A stretch of DNA of 50,460 nucleotides, taken from an uncultured Clostridia bacterium (GTDB lineage: Bacteria; Bacillota; Clostridia; Oscillospirales; CAG-272). The stretch lies in NCBI GenBank assembly GCA_947588825.1, contig CANPZU010000017.1, forward strand, positions 1 to 50,460, written 5' to 3'. This document shows positions 9,573-17,650 of this stretch, in pieces. Each line of letters starts with the position of its first letter. The stretch's first letter is position 1. The translations under genes were made by a program, and so were the position numbers. The notes below the pieces were generated by a model, which was not told where the DNA came from, did no database searches, and saw nothing but the letters and a program-made list of their open reading frames with translations.

Positions 9573-10754
9573 TTAAAGTTTGCGTTCGTTTTTTATTTTG
9601 TTCGCAAAATCTGCCAGCTTTTCCACGGCGCTTGATATGTGTTTAACGGAGTAGGCGTACGATATCCTTGCAAAGCCTTCTCCGCAAGAACCGAACGCGG
9701 TGCCGGGAACGATCGCCACTTTGTTTTCGTATAAAAGCCTGGAACAAAAGCTTTCGCTATCAAGACCGTATTTGGATATGTTGGGAAACACATAGAAGGC
9801 TCCCAGCGGTTCGTAGCATTCAAATCCTGCGCTCCTCAGGCAGTTTACGATGTACAGCCTTCTGCGGTCGTACTCAGCCTTCATGTACTCTATGTCCTCG
9901 TCTCCCGCGCAAAGCGCCTCGATGCCGGCGTACTGACTGGCCGTGGGAGCGCACATTATGGCGTACTGGTGTATCTTCAGCATTTGCACGCTTATTTCCC
10001 TTGGAGCAAGGGTGTATCCAAGACGCCATCCCGTCATGGCGTACGCCTTTGAAAAGCCGCTTGCGATTATTGTCCTTTCACGCATGCCGTCAAGTGAGGC
10101 GATAGACACGTGCCGTCCTTTATATGTCAGCTCCGCGTATATTTCATCCGAGAGCACAAAAATGTCCTTTTTTTCTATGATATCGGCAATCTTTTCAAGC
10201 TCGGGCAGTCTCATTACGGATCCCGTGGGATTATTGGGAAATGGAAGTACCAAAAGCTTTGTTTTGGGAGTTATCGCCCTTTCGAGCTTTTCGGGAGTAA
10301 GGGTAAAGCCGTCTTTTTCATCAAGGTCGACATAAACGGGAACTCCTCCGGCAAGGCGGGCAATCGGCCCGTAACAGACAAATGACGGCACCGGTATTAT
10401 AACCTCGTCTCCGGGGTCGATAAGCGCGCGCATGGCAAGATCGATCGCCTCGCTTCCGCCTACTGTTGTGATTATTTCATCCTTGCCGTAGTCAAGGGAA
10501 AAACGCCTTTTTACGTATTTTGAAATTTCCTCCCTCAAAGGAGTAAGTCCCGCGTTTGACGTGTAGTATGTCTTTCCCGCGCTCAAGGCGTCGATGGCAG
10601 CTTCCCTTATATGCCATGGGGTGGCAAAGTCAGGCTGGCCGACCGTTAAGGAAGTGACATCGTCCATATCATCGAGAATGTCAAAAAACTTTCTTATACC
10701 TGAGGGACTTATGCTTTGCGCTGTCTTTGACAGCTTCTTTGAATAGTCTGTCAT
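9573..10754 (-). CDS. Class I/II PLP-dependent aminotransferase
   Basis: A 393-residue fold-type I aminotransferase of the aspartate/aromatic aminotransferase (AAT I) group. It shows PFPNNPTGSVM, LSDEIYAELTY, and SGFSKAYAMTGWRLGY with the PLP-binding lysine. The C-terminal substrate arginine region is GEGFARISYAYS. It catalyses amino-group transfer between an amino acid and a 2-oxo acid. The exact substrate is not evident. It overlaps the upstream Lrp-type regulator by 4 nt (ATGA), so the two are translationally coupled and the regulator probably controls this operon in response to an amino acid. Confidence 0.93.
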   Translation of the reverse strand: MTDYSKKLSKTAQSISPSGIRKFFDILDDMDDVTSLTVGQPDFATPWHIREAAIDALSAGKTYYTSNAGLTPLREEISKYVKRRFSLDYGKDEIITTVGGSEAIDLAMRALIDPGDEVIIPVPSFVCYGPIARLAGGVPVYVDLDEKDGFTLTPEKLERAITPKTKLLVLPFPNNPTGSVMRLPELEKIADIIEKKDIFVLSDEIYAELTYKGRHVSIASLDGMRERTIIASGFSKAYAMTGWRLGYTLAPREISVQMLKIHQYAIMCAPTASQYAGIEALCAGDEDIEYMKAEYDRRRLYIVNCLRSAGFECYEPLGAFYVFPNISKYGLDSESFCSRLLYENKVAIVPGTAFGSCGEGFARISYAYSVKHISSAVEKLADFANKIKNERKL

Positions 10755-11227
10755 ATTGAGTTTATACGCTCGTCTTTCTCGGGAACTTTAAACACGCAGC
10801 CGTTGTCCTTGTATTTTTTAAGAACAAAATGCGTGGCTGTGGATATGACTCCGTCTATTGGGGCGAGTTTGCTCGCAACGAACTGAGCTACCTCTCGCAG
10901 AGTTTTTCCCTCAAGTATAACCTGAAAGTCGTATGCGCCCGACATAAGATACAGGCTTTTGACCTCCGGATAGTTGTATATTTTTTCGGCGATCTTTTCA
11001 AATCCGCGGTCTCTTTGAGGAGTTACCTTAAGCTCGATTATCGCGCTGATATATTCTCTTTCCGTCTTGTCCCAATTGACAAGCGCCTTGTATCCCAGTA
11101 TGACGCCCCGGCTTTCATAAGAATCTATTGCCGCCTTTATGTCTCCTTCGTCCTTTTGTGTCATGATTGCGATCTGCTCGGGGGTGAGTCTTGCGTCCTT
11201 TTCGAGCATTTCGAGTAATATATCCAT
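10751..11227 (-). CDS. Lrp/AsnC-family transcriptional regulator
   Basis: A 158-residue protein with an N-terminal winged-helix DNA-binding part (about 1-55, LTPEQIAIMTQKDEGDIKAAI) and a C-terminal ligand-binding RAM domain (about 65-140, ISAIIELKVTPQRDRGFEKIAEKI, then YDFQVILEG). Such proteins bind amino acids and form octamers. Start is ATG at 11227 with AAAGGAAA upstream. An upstream in-frame ATG at 11353 would run into the preceding gene and is unlikely. It lies between the PHP phosphatase and the aminotransferase on one transcript, suggesting amino-acid-responsive autoregulation. Confidence 0.92.
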   Translation of the reverse strand: MDILLEMLEKDARLTPEQIAIMTQKDEGDIKAAIDSYESRGVILGYKALVNWDKTEREYISAIIELKVTPQRDRGFEKIAEKIYNYPEVKSLYLMSGAYDFQVILEGKTLREVAQFVASKLAPIDGVISTATHFVLKKYKDNGCVFKVPEKDERINSI

Positions 11228-11264
11228 AATATTTCCTTTCTTAAAATCCTTTAAATTCAAATGT

Positions 11265-12080
11265 TTAAATGCTTTCTGTGTAAATTTCCTTGTTTTTTGC
11301 AAAGCAGACCTTGTCAAAGCCGTATTTTTTAAGGTATTGGCGGGTCTTATCAAAGCATGCTCCGATATTTTCGAGCGAGTGAGCGTCCGACCCGACGCAA
11401 ATCAGCCTTCCGCCGCATTCTTTGTAAATTGTCAGGATATGCCCGTCGGGAAGCGGCGTATCCATTCCCTGACGAAAGCCCGAAGCGTTTACCTCAAGCA
11501 GCATGTCGTTTTTTATGACCTTAGTAAGTATCCTTTCGATGATTCGGTCGGAAAATGAGATGTCATAGCGCACTTTGGCAAGATGCGCATATCTGAGAGG
11601 ATATGTCAGATGCGCTAAAATATCCGATCTTCCGAAATCCACCGTGTCCTCGATATCGGCAAGGTATTTAAGCCACATATCTTCAAAGCCGGCTTTATCA
11701 AGGCTTTTCATGTCCCAAAAGCAAAAATCGTCATGCCCTCTCATGTAATGGACGGAAGCAACGACCGTTTCAAAATTATACTTATTTAAAAACTCGATCG
11801 CTTTTTCGGGATACTGCACTGCCGATCCGAGCTCCACTCCAAACGACAGGGTGAGCAAACTTTTATATTTGTCCTCGGCGCGCTTGATTTGGGCCTTAAG
11901 CGCGTAAAAGTCCGGGGAAGGGTAAATTCCCTCTTCCACCGCGTTTATGTCGTAGTGATCGGTGATTGCAAGGTGCGTTATACCTTTTGAAACGGCGGCA
12001 AGACACATATCCTCTATCGTGTATTTGTCTTCACAATCAAAGGAATAGGCTGAGTGAGTGTGTGAATCATATGTTATCAT
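11265..12080 (-). CDS. PHP-family histidinol-phosphatase (HisK-like)
   Basis: A 271-residue PHP-domain phosphoesterase. Metal ligands are seen in DSHTHSAYSFDC, ITDHYD, FGVELG, VASVHYMRGHDD, DILAHLTYP and the C-terminal VGSDAHSLENIG. The arrangement matches the HisJ/HisK histidinol-phosphate phosphatase group, which dephosphorylates L-histidinol phosphate in histidine synthesis. No other his genes are nearby, so another sugar or nucleotide phosphate substrate is possible. Start ATG 12080 is preceded by GAGAGGG. A TTGAAA-N17-TATAAT promoter lies at 12124-12152. Confidence 0.88.
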   Translation of the reverse strand: MITYDSHTHSAYSFDCEDKYTIEDMCLAAVSKGITHLAITDHYDINAVEEGIYPSPDFYALKAQIKRAEDKYKSLLTLSFGVELGSAVQYPEKAIEFLNKYNFETVVASVHYMRGHDDFCFWDMKSLDKAGFEDMWLKYLADIEDTVDFGRSDILAHLTYPLRYAHLAKVRYDISFSDRIIERILTKVIKNDMLLEVNASGFRQGMDTPLPDGHILTIYKECGGRLICVGSDAHSLENIGACFDKTRQYLKKYGFDKVCFAKNKEIYTESI

Positions 12081-12123
12081 ATGCGTTTTCCCTCTCTTTG
12101 CCCGTTTGCCGAATATTTAAATC

Positions 12124-12152
12124 ATTATATCATACAATCGCAATATTTTCAA
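12124..12152 (-). promoter_or_regulatory. Sigma-A promoter of the phosphatase-Lrp-aminotransferase operon
   Basis: On the minus strand: TTGAAA at 12152-12147, 17-nt spacer, TATAAT at 12129-12124. It lies 44 nt upstream of the phosphatase start codon. Confidence 0.8.
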
Positions 12153-12161
12153 TAAATTTTC

Positions 12162-12190
12162 TTGATATTTCCGACCTTTTGTGATAATAT
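12162..12190 (+). promoter_or_regulatory. Probable promoter of the TIM-barrel isomerase gene
   Basis: TTGATA (12162-12167), 17-nt spacer, TAATAT (12185-12190). The -10 matches the consensus at 4 of 6 positions. It is arranged divergently from the phosphatase promoter, with the two -35 boxes only 9 nt apart. Confidence 0.5.
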
Positions 12191-12231
12191 CAATATAAAA
12201 TATACCGTAATACGTAAAACGGAAGGTTTGT

Positions 12232-13047
12232 ATGAGCAAAATATATGTTTCAAGCGGTACGATCGTCGGAAGGATAAACGGTTTTAATCACAAGTTGTTC
12301 ATAGAAAGCGCTCCTTATCTTGAGTGCGACGGCTTTGAATTTATGATTTTTCCCACCTTCTTTGAAAAATGCAAAAGCGTAATGGGCGATCTTGAAAGGG
12401 CGGGACTGAGCATTCCTATAACGCACGCCGACAAGGACATCGGGAAATATCTCTCCTGCTCAGAAGAAGGCTACAGGGAAAGAGCAATATGTGAATTCAA
12501 TAAGAACTGCGAGGTTGCAAAGCTTCTCGGCAGCAAAAAAATTGTGCTGCATTTGTGGGGCGACCTTGTCAGCGACCGTTTTATTGAAAACAATTTCTCC
12601 TGTCTTTATGAGCTTGCCGACGCCGCAAATAAGCATTCTGTTAAGCTCCTTATTGAAAATGTGCCGTGCGCAGTGAAAAATCCTTACTTTCACCTGTGCC
12701 GAGCGGCAAATGAATATCCAAATATCAAATTTGTTTTTGACTCGCGTTTTTCCGCCTTTCACATGCAGCACGCCCTCTTTTTAGAATCAGGTTGGTTTGA
12801 AAACGGCAGGATAGATCATGTTCATATAAGCGATTATATCGGACCGTCCGGCGATTTTGCCTCCCTTCGTCCGATACCTCACCTTGGAGAGGGAATTGCG
12901 GAGCTTGATTGGTTGCTGAATAAAATTAAAAATATATATGACGGAACATACACCCTTGAATCGCCCGAAATGCACGCCGATTTTACCTGTATTGATAAGA
13001 TAAACAAGGATTTGGAGTTTATAAAGAGCAGGGTCGGGAAAAAATAG
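12232..13047 (+). CDS. Sugar phosphate isomerase/epimerase-like TIM-barrel protein
   Basis: A 271-residue protein of the xylose-isomerase-like TIM-barrel (AP endonuclease 2) superfamily. Metal-binding positions fit LLIENVP (Glu), FVFDSRFSAFHMQHA (Asp/His), DHVHISDYIG (His) and YTLESPEMH (Glu). Members isomerise or epimerise sugars or sugar phosphates, and the substrate cannot be assigned. A single-gene unit with GGAAGG before the ATG and a terminator directly after the stop codon. Confidence 0.82.
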   Translation: MSKIYVSSGTIVGRINGFNHKLFIESAPYLECDGFEFMIFPTFFEKCKSVMGDLERAGLSIPITHADKDIGKYLSCSEEGYRERAICEFNKNCEVAKLLGSKKIVLHLWGDLVSDRFIENNFSCLYELADAANKHSVKLLIENVPCAVKNPYFHLCRAANEYPNIKFVFDSRFSAFHMQHALFLESGWFENGRIDHVHISDYIGPSGDFASLRPIPHLGEGIAELDWLLNKIKNIYDGTYTLESPEMHADFTCIDKINKDLEFIKSRVGKK

Positions 13048-13060
13048 CGCGCTTGATAAA

Positions 13061-13116
13061 AAAGCAACGGCGGCCTTATCCCCTTTTGGGGCTTTGCAAA
13101 GGCTGCCGTTTTTAAA
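13061..13116. terminator. Bidirectional intrinsic terminator
   Basis: AAAAGCAACGGCGGCC pairs imperfectly with GGCTGCCGTTTTTAA across an internal CCCCTTTTGGGG hairpin. Poly-T follows on the plus side and poly-A precedes it (T-run on the minus strand). It serves both the isomerase gene and the convergent response regulator gene. Confidence 0.8.
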
Positions 13117-13160
13117 TTATCGGTCATTGTCGTTTTAAATTTAATCTATTTGAACTCGGA

Positions 13161-13832
13161 TTATGAAATTTTATATCCGAATCCGCGTATTGTTTCTATA
13201 ATGTCCCCCGCATGTCCGAGCTTTTGCCGCAGAGTTCTTATGTGAACGTCGACCGTGCGGCTCTCCCCGTCAAAGGCGTATCCCCATACGCTGCTGAGAA
13301 GCTGATCTCTTGTGAGCACTATGTTTCTGTTTTCAAGGAGTATGCGCAGCAGCTCAAACTCCTTGAGAGTAAGCGTTACAGCGTTGTCGTCGACTTTTAC
13401 GATATGAGAGGCGGTATTTACGTAAAGGGAACCGATGAGATATTCGCTCGAGACCGTGATAGAAGAGTCCCCGGCGCGTCTGAGCAGAGCCTTGACCCTT
13501 GCCACAAGCTCCATCATTCCAAACGGTTTTGGAATGTAATCGTCGGCTCCAAGATCAAATCCCTTTACCTTGTCGTACTCGTCCGCCTTTGCCGTGAGCA
13601 TTATAATGGGAATCTTAGCCGTTTCGGGCGAGATGCGGAGTCTTTTGAGAATATGAAGACCGTCCTCCTCGGGCAGCATTATGTCAAGCAGCACAAGAGA
13701 GGGCTTTTCACGCTCCGTTTCCTTCCAAAATAAAGAAGGCAGAGAAAACCCGCGGGCAAAGAGCCCGACGCTGTTAAGGGTGTACAGAACCAGCTCGCGA
13801 ATGTTTGTGTCGTCTTCTACAAGGTAAATCAT
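13161..13832 (-). CDS. OmpR/PhoB-family response regulator (orphan)
   Basis: A 223-residue two-domain regulator. The receiver domain (about 1-115) has acidic EDD at 6-8, the phospho-acceptor Asp in LVLLDIMLPEEDG, Thr in IIMLTAK and Lys in DDYIPKPF. The C-terminal winged helix (about 130-223) has LTLKEFELLRILLENRN and SRTVDVHIRTLRQKL. It controls transcription after phosphorylation by a sensor kinase. No kinase gene is adjacent, which is unusual for this class. AAAGGAT precedes the ATG at 13832. It lies directly after the gpmI terminator, so it may use its own short promoter or read-through. Confidence 0.94.
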   Translation of the reverse strand: MIYLVEDDTNIRELVLYTLNSVGLFARGFSLPSLFWKETEREKPSLVLLDIMLPEEDGLHILKRLRISPETAKIPIIMLTAKADEYDKVKGFDLGADDYIPKPFGMMELVARVKALLRRAGDSSITVSSEYLIGSLYVNTASHIVKVDDNAVTLTLKEFELLRILLENRNIVLTRDQLLSSVWGYAFDGESRTVDVHIRTLRQKLGHAGDIIETIRGFGYKIS

Positions 13833-13865
13833 AGGATATCCTTTATATTGTTTTAAAAAGCCTTT

Positions 13866-13906
13866 AAAAAGCCGCCGACGGTAACATGAGCCTTTGGCGG
13901 CTTTTT
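13866..13906 (-). terminator. Intrinsic terminator after gpmI
   Basis: Perfect 11-bp arms AAAAAGCCGCC (13866-13876) and GGCGGCTTTTT (13896-13906). Read on the minus strand it is a G/C stem with a T tract, 21 nt after the gpmI stop codon. Confidence 0.9.
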
Positions 13907-13927
13907 CTTTGTGTTTTTATCTCACTT

Positions 13928-15580
13928 TTACTTAATATCAATAAGAGAGCTATCCCACATTTCGGGGGCCTCATATCCCAAAAGATTGACTGTGGTCGCG
14001 GCGACGTTTGAAAGACCGAAGGCGCCGTTATTTTCTTTTACCGTGTAATGCTCGGCACAATAATTGTCATAAATTATGCAGGGCACGGGGTTTAGGGTGT
14101 GGCTCGTCTTTGCTTTCGGCTTGCCGTTTTTGTTGTAAACGATGTTGCCCTTTTTGTCAAGCTCGAACATTTCATCGGCGTTTCCATGGTCGGCGGTGAT
14201 AATTGCCGCGCCCTTTGCCGCATCTATTACGGGAAGAAGTCTTGCAAGCTGAAGGTCAAGCGCCTCAATTGAGATTTTTGTAGCCGCAAGGTTGCCCGTG
14301 TGACCCACCATGTCTCCGTTGGGGTAGTTTACCCGAATGTATTTGTACTTTCCGCTTGAAATGAGTTCAATAAGCTTGTCTGTGATTTCGGCACATTGCA
14401 TCCAAGGGCGCTGCTCAAAAGGAACCTTGTCGGAGGGCTTTTCAATATATACTTCGAGCTCTTCCGAGAACTTTCCGGAGCGGTTGCCGTTCCAAAAGTA
14501 GGTCACATGCCCGTATTTCTGAGTTTCGGATATGGCAGCAATCTTTATACCGGTGTCTGTCATATACTCGCTCATAGTATTGGTTATTTCCGGGGGATCA
14601 ACAAGGTATTTTGCAGGGATGTGAAGGTCGCCGTCGTACTCAAGCATTCCCGCGTATACCACCTTTGGGGAGCGCACTTTGTCGAATTTGTCAAATTCAA
14701 TGCCGCTGTCAAAGGCTCTTGATATCTCAATGGCGCGGTCTCCGCGGAAGTTGTAAAAGATAACGCTGTCGTTATCCTCTATAGTTCCCACAGGCTTACC
14801 GTTTTCGGCTATGACAAAGGGGTCAAGATCCTGATCTATCGCTCCCGTTTCGGCGCGCAGGGTCTCGTAGGCTTCTTTTGCGCTGTTGAAGTATCTTCCT
14901 TCTCCCAGTACGTGAGTTTTCCAGCCGAGTTCGACCATGCCCCAGTTTGCCTCGTATCTGTCCATGGTAATCTTCATTCGTCCGCCGCCCGAGGCAATTC
15001 GCACGTCAAATTCGGGCGAGCGCAGACCGTCAAGAAAAGCTTCAAAGGGAACTATATAATCAAGTCCCGACGTCTCTCCGACGTCGCGTCCGTCAAGGAG
15101 AATGTGAATGCGCACTCTTGCGACCTTGTCGGCCTTCGCCTGCTGTATCATCGCTTTGAGGTGATCAATATGCGAGTGTACGTTGCCGTCAGAGAAAAGT
15201 CCTATAAAATGAAGAGTTGAGCTGTTTTCAAGCGCGTTTGACACAAGAAGCTTCCAAGTGTCCTTTTCAAACATTTTCCCGCTTTCAATAGAATTTGAAA
15301 CAAGCTTTGCGCCTTGCGCAAAGACCTGGCCGGCTCCGAGCGCGTTGTGTCCCACCTCGGAGTTTCCCATATCGTCATCCGACGGAAGTCCCACGGCCGT
15401 GCCGTGAGCGCGCAGACTTACCCACGGGTATTTTGACATGAGCATATCAAGGGTAGGTGTGCTTGCAAGATATACCGCGTTGCCTTCTCCGGGTTTTGCA
15501 AGTCCCACTCCGTCCATTACTATTGTGACAAGGGGACCGCTTACTCCGCTGAAACCGTTTAGTTTCTCAAGTTTTTTCAT
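13928..15580 (-). CDS. gpmI: 2,3-bisphosphoglycerate-independent phosphoglycerate mutase
   Basis: A 550-residue alkaline-phosphatase-superfamily enzyme converting 3- to 2-phosphoglycerate in glycolysis. It shows the first metal motif IVMDGVGLAKPGEGNAV, the phosphoserine nucleophile in DMGNSEVGHNALGAGQ (about 70-85) and C-terminal metal ligands in ITADHGNADEMF. It is about 40 residues longer than Bacillus GpmI (~510), a length class known in other bacteria. TAAGGAG precedes the ATG at 15580. A single-gene unit closed by a strong terminator. Confidence 0.96.
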   Translation of the reverse strand: MKKLEKLNGFSGVSGPLVTIVMDGVGLAKPGEGNAVYLASTPTLDMLMSKYPWVSLRAHGTAVGLPSDDDMGNSEVGHNALGAGQVFAQGAKLVSNSIESGKMFEKDTWKLLVSNALENSSTLHFIGLFSDGNVHSHIDHLKAMIQQAKADKVARVRIHILLDGRDVGETSGLDYIVPFEAFLDGLRSPEFDVRIASGGGRMKITMDRYEANWGMVELGWKTHVLGEGRYFNSAKEAYETLRAETGAIDQDLDPFVIAENGKPVGTIEDNDSVIFYNFRGDRAIEISRAFDSGIEFDKFDKVRSPKVVYAGMLEYDGDLHIPAKYLVDPPEITNTMSEYMTDTGIKIAAISETQKYGHVTYFWNGNRSGKFSEELEVYIEKPSDKVPFEQRPWMQCAEITDKLIELISSGKYKYIRVNYPNGDMVGHTGNLAATKISIEALDLQLARLLPVIDAAKGAAIITADHGNADEMFELDKKGNIVYNKNGKPKAKTSHTLNPVPCIIYDNYCAEHYTVKENNGAFGLSNVAATTVNLLGYEAPEMWDSSLIDIK

Positions 15581-15703
15581 ATTCGCCGCTCCTTAATGCG
15601 CCGTCACGGCGCGATTAATTTCAAAATAGGTCAAAATCAATACAATTATAAACCATAATTGTGAACAAAGAATGTAGAAAAAGCGCCGAGCGCATAAAAA
15701 TAT

Positions 15704-15740
15704 CGCAATAAATCAGCGTTTGCCGCGCCGATTTATTGCG
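15704..15740. terminator. Inverted repeat / probable terminator of the small upstream gene
   Basis: CGCAATAAATC (15704-15714) and GATTTATTGCG (15730-15740) are perfect 11-bp arms extended inward by GCG/CGC. On the minus strand it follows the stop codon of the small gene at 15769 by about 28 nt. Confidence 0.6.
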
Positions 15741-15768
15741 AGTTGAAATTCAGTGATTCTTTAAAATT

Positions 15769-15942
15769 TTATCTTCCCTCGAGCCCTTTTATTATGGCCT
15801 TCATTTCAGCGCTGCTTTGAACCGCGTACGCTCTGATGATTATCTGTTGCTGTTCCTTTTCGCTGAGTCTTGAAAACGCGTTTAATGCTTCGGGGTGTTC
15901 CGCAAATGCCATAGTGAGTCCGATGGGAAGCTCATTGTACAT
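15769..15942 (-). CDS. Small conserved-looking protein of unknown function
   Basis: A 57-residue acidic/helical protein beginning MYNELPIGLTMAFAEHPEALN and continuing LSEKEQQQIIIRA. This resembles short Clostridial proteins with an N-terminal P-(I/M)-G-F/L-x-M-A-x-A-x-N/H motif whose function is unknown to me. The start is uncertain. A perfect GGAGGTGAT lies 15 nt before the ATG, longer than usual, and an in-frame TTG 48 nt further upstream has no ribosome binding site. A rare start codon closer to the GGAGGTGAT is possible. It is divergent from the flavin reductase gene. Confidence 0.6.
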   Translation of the reverse strand: MYNELPIGLTMAFAEHPEALNAFSRLSEKEQQQIIIRAYAVQSSAEMKAIIKGLEGR

Positions 15943-16037
15943 ATAACCGTCCGTAATATCACCTCCGTACAAATTAAGTTTTGTTTGCAAGGGCGTAAAT
16001 TATACGGCGAAAAAGGGGCGAAAACAAAAAATACGTA

Positions 16038-16066
16038 TTGAATAAAATCAAAGGGTGTGATATAAT
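16038..16066 (+). promoter_or_regulatory. Sigma-A promoter of the flavin reductase gene
   Basis: TTGAAT (16038-16043), 17-nt spacer, TATAAT (16061-16066), about 52 nt before the start codon. Confidence 0.82.
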
Positions 16067-16118
16067 CACAAATGTAAAAGATTTACTTTTGCTCAAACTT
16101 AAAAAGGAGGAAAGCAAG

Positions 16119-16679
16119 ATGAGAAAAAATTTTGGCGCACAGGCTGCGGTGTATCCCATGCCGGTATTTATTATAGGCAGCTATGATGAAAATTATATTC
16201 CCGACGCCATGAACGCGGCTTGGGGAGGAATAAGCAACGACACGGAAATATCGCTCTGCATCAGCGCAAATCACAAGACCACAAAAAACATTTTGAACCG
16301 GGGCGCTTTCACTGTAAGCATAGCCGATATCAAAAATGTGATTCCGGCCGACTATGTCGGGATAGTTTCCGGAAACGACGAGGGACAAAAAATTCAAAAA
16401 GCAGGCTGGCACGCACAAAAAAGCGACTTTGTGGACGCGCCGCTTTTCGAAGAGCTGCCCATGGCGTTAGAGTGCCGCCTTATAAGCTACGATGAGAGCT
16501 CCTGCCGCCTTGTTGGGGAGATAGTGAACGTGTGCGCCGACGAGAGTATTCTCGGCGAGGATAAAAAGATCGACCTTTGCAAATTCACACCCATTACCTA
16601 TGATCCCGTACACCATAAGTATATCGCTCTCGGAAGGGAAGTTGGCGCCGCCTTTGCAGAAGGGAAAAAGATCAAGTAG
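16119..16679 (+). CDS. Flavin reductase family protein (FMN-binding split barrel)
   Basis: A 186-residue protein of the flavin reductase-like (FlaRed) FMN-binding family: YPMPVFIIGSYDENYIPDAMNAAWGG at the N-terminus, then NHKTTKNILNRGAFTVSI and the C-terminal LVGEIVNV and YDPVHHKYIALGREVG. Members bind FMN and often act as NAD(P)H:flavin or electron-transfer oxidoreductases. The physiological partner is unknown. Start ATG 16119 has AAGGAGG nine nt upstream. Upstream in-frame codons lie within the promoter and are not used. Confidence 0.9.
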   Translation: MRKNFGAQAAVYPMPVFIIGSYDENYIPDAMNAAWGGISNDTEISLCISANHKTTKNILNRGAFTVSIADIKNVIPADYVGIVSGNDEGQKIQKAGWHAQKSDFVDAPLFEELPMALECRLISYDESSCRLVGEIVNVCADESILGEDKKIDLCKFTPITYDPVHHKYIALGREVGAAFAEGKKIK

Positions 16680-16757
16680 AATCCTATTTCCAAACGATAC
16701 AAATAAAGCAGCTGAGCAATACCGATAAACAATCAAAATACCGCGACTTACAAAATA

Positions 16758-16806
16758 TAAACACGCCCTGCCATTTTATGAATGTGTCAGAGCGTGTTTT
16801 GCTTTT
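16758..16806. terminator. Bidirectional intrinsic terminator
   Basis: AAACACGC (16759-16766) and GCGTGTTTT (16792-16800) arms around a 25-nt loop, with T-rich sequence on both sides. It serves the flavin reductase gene and the convergent membrane protein gene. Confidence 0.7.
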
Positions 16807-17545
16807 AACCTTCATCTATCAAATACTCCCTGCCGTTTATAAGCAGAGTGTATTCATCCTTCCATTTTATGTTTATTGTTTGGCTTTCAATATAATCGCC
16901 TCTGTAAATTTGGCGCGGCATATCATCAAATCTCACGATCAGAAGATTTAACGTCTTTTCGGGCCGATAGACCTCAACAAAGGTGCTGCCGCCAAGAGCC
17001 CCCTCATCGCTTGACACCACCTGCGCCGCATAAGTTCGCTCGGGCGATTCGACGGTGCTTAGAACGCTTGTTTTCCCAACGAGGAGATTGCCTATGAGCA
17101 CCGAAGGCAGCAGCGCCAGCGCTGAAATCAGCGCGATCAAGGTCATTAGGCAAAATATCCATGAAAGACGGGAGGTACCTGCAAAACGTGCGAATATTAC
17201 AATCGACGCCGCAAAGCATAACCCCGAACCGAAAAGAGGCATTATCTCTCTCTTTAATATAAGGCAGCACAGAAGGTTTAGCAGACATGTAAAGCACAGT
17301 GCGCCGACCATATGTGACGACGCTTTGACAAAAGTTTTGTCGGTTTTGCAAAGCAGAAAGAGCGCGGCCGAGATCATAAGAAACAGGGCGTACGTCAATA
17401 TATCATAAAAAAAGGATACAATTAGGCGCAAATCGAAAATCAAGGCGGCGATAAAGCTTATCGGCAGTAAAGAAGAAATAATGAGCGCCGATGCGATAAG
17501 GCTTGTTGCCGCACGTTTCTTGAATATAACGCTTTGCATTTGCAT
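16805..17545 (-). CDS. Unknown membrane protein with C-terminal soluble domain
   Basis: A 246-residue protein with four to five hydrophobic segments in residues 12-150 and a C-terminal extracytoplasmic-type β-rich domain of about 80 residues (ESPERTYAAQVVSSDEGALG and DEYTLLINGREYLID). The C-terminal pattern, with a stressed ribbon ending in 'W-x-D-x-x-x-L-x-I-N-G', recalls DUF5412-type domains, but this is a weak resemblance. GAGGT lies 11 nt upstream of the ATG. The gene stands alone, between the terminators of its two neighbours. Confidence 0.65.
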   Translation of the reverse strand: MQMQSVIFKKRAATSLIASALIISSLLPISFIAALIFDLRLIVSFFYDILTYALFLMISAALFLLCKTDKTFVKASSHMVGALCFTCLLNLLCCLILKREIMPLFGSGLCFAASIVIFARFAGTSRLSWIFCLMTLIALISALALLPSVLIGNLLVGKTSVLSTVESPERTYAAQVVSSDEGALGGSTFVEVYRPEKTLNLLIVRFDDMPRQIYRGDYIESQTINIKWKDEYTLLINGREYLIDEG

Positions 17546-17581
17546 TTTACTTTAACCTCTAAAATTAAATAAAGAAATAAA

Positions 17582-17618
17582 GGCTGCCGCAAATAAGCAT
17601 AGCTCTTTTATGGCAGCC
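17582..17618 (-). terminator. Terminator of the ispH-rpsA operon
   Basis: GGCTGCC (17582-17588) and GGCAGCC (17612-17618). On the minus strand the stem is followed by TTTATTTC. Next to it is a perfect tandem duplication of CTTTATGCTG (17621-17640), part of the 3' untranslated region. Confidence 0.75.
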
Positions 17619-17650
17619 GGCTTTATGCTGCTTTATGCTGTTTTATCGAC

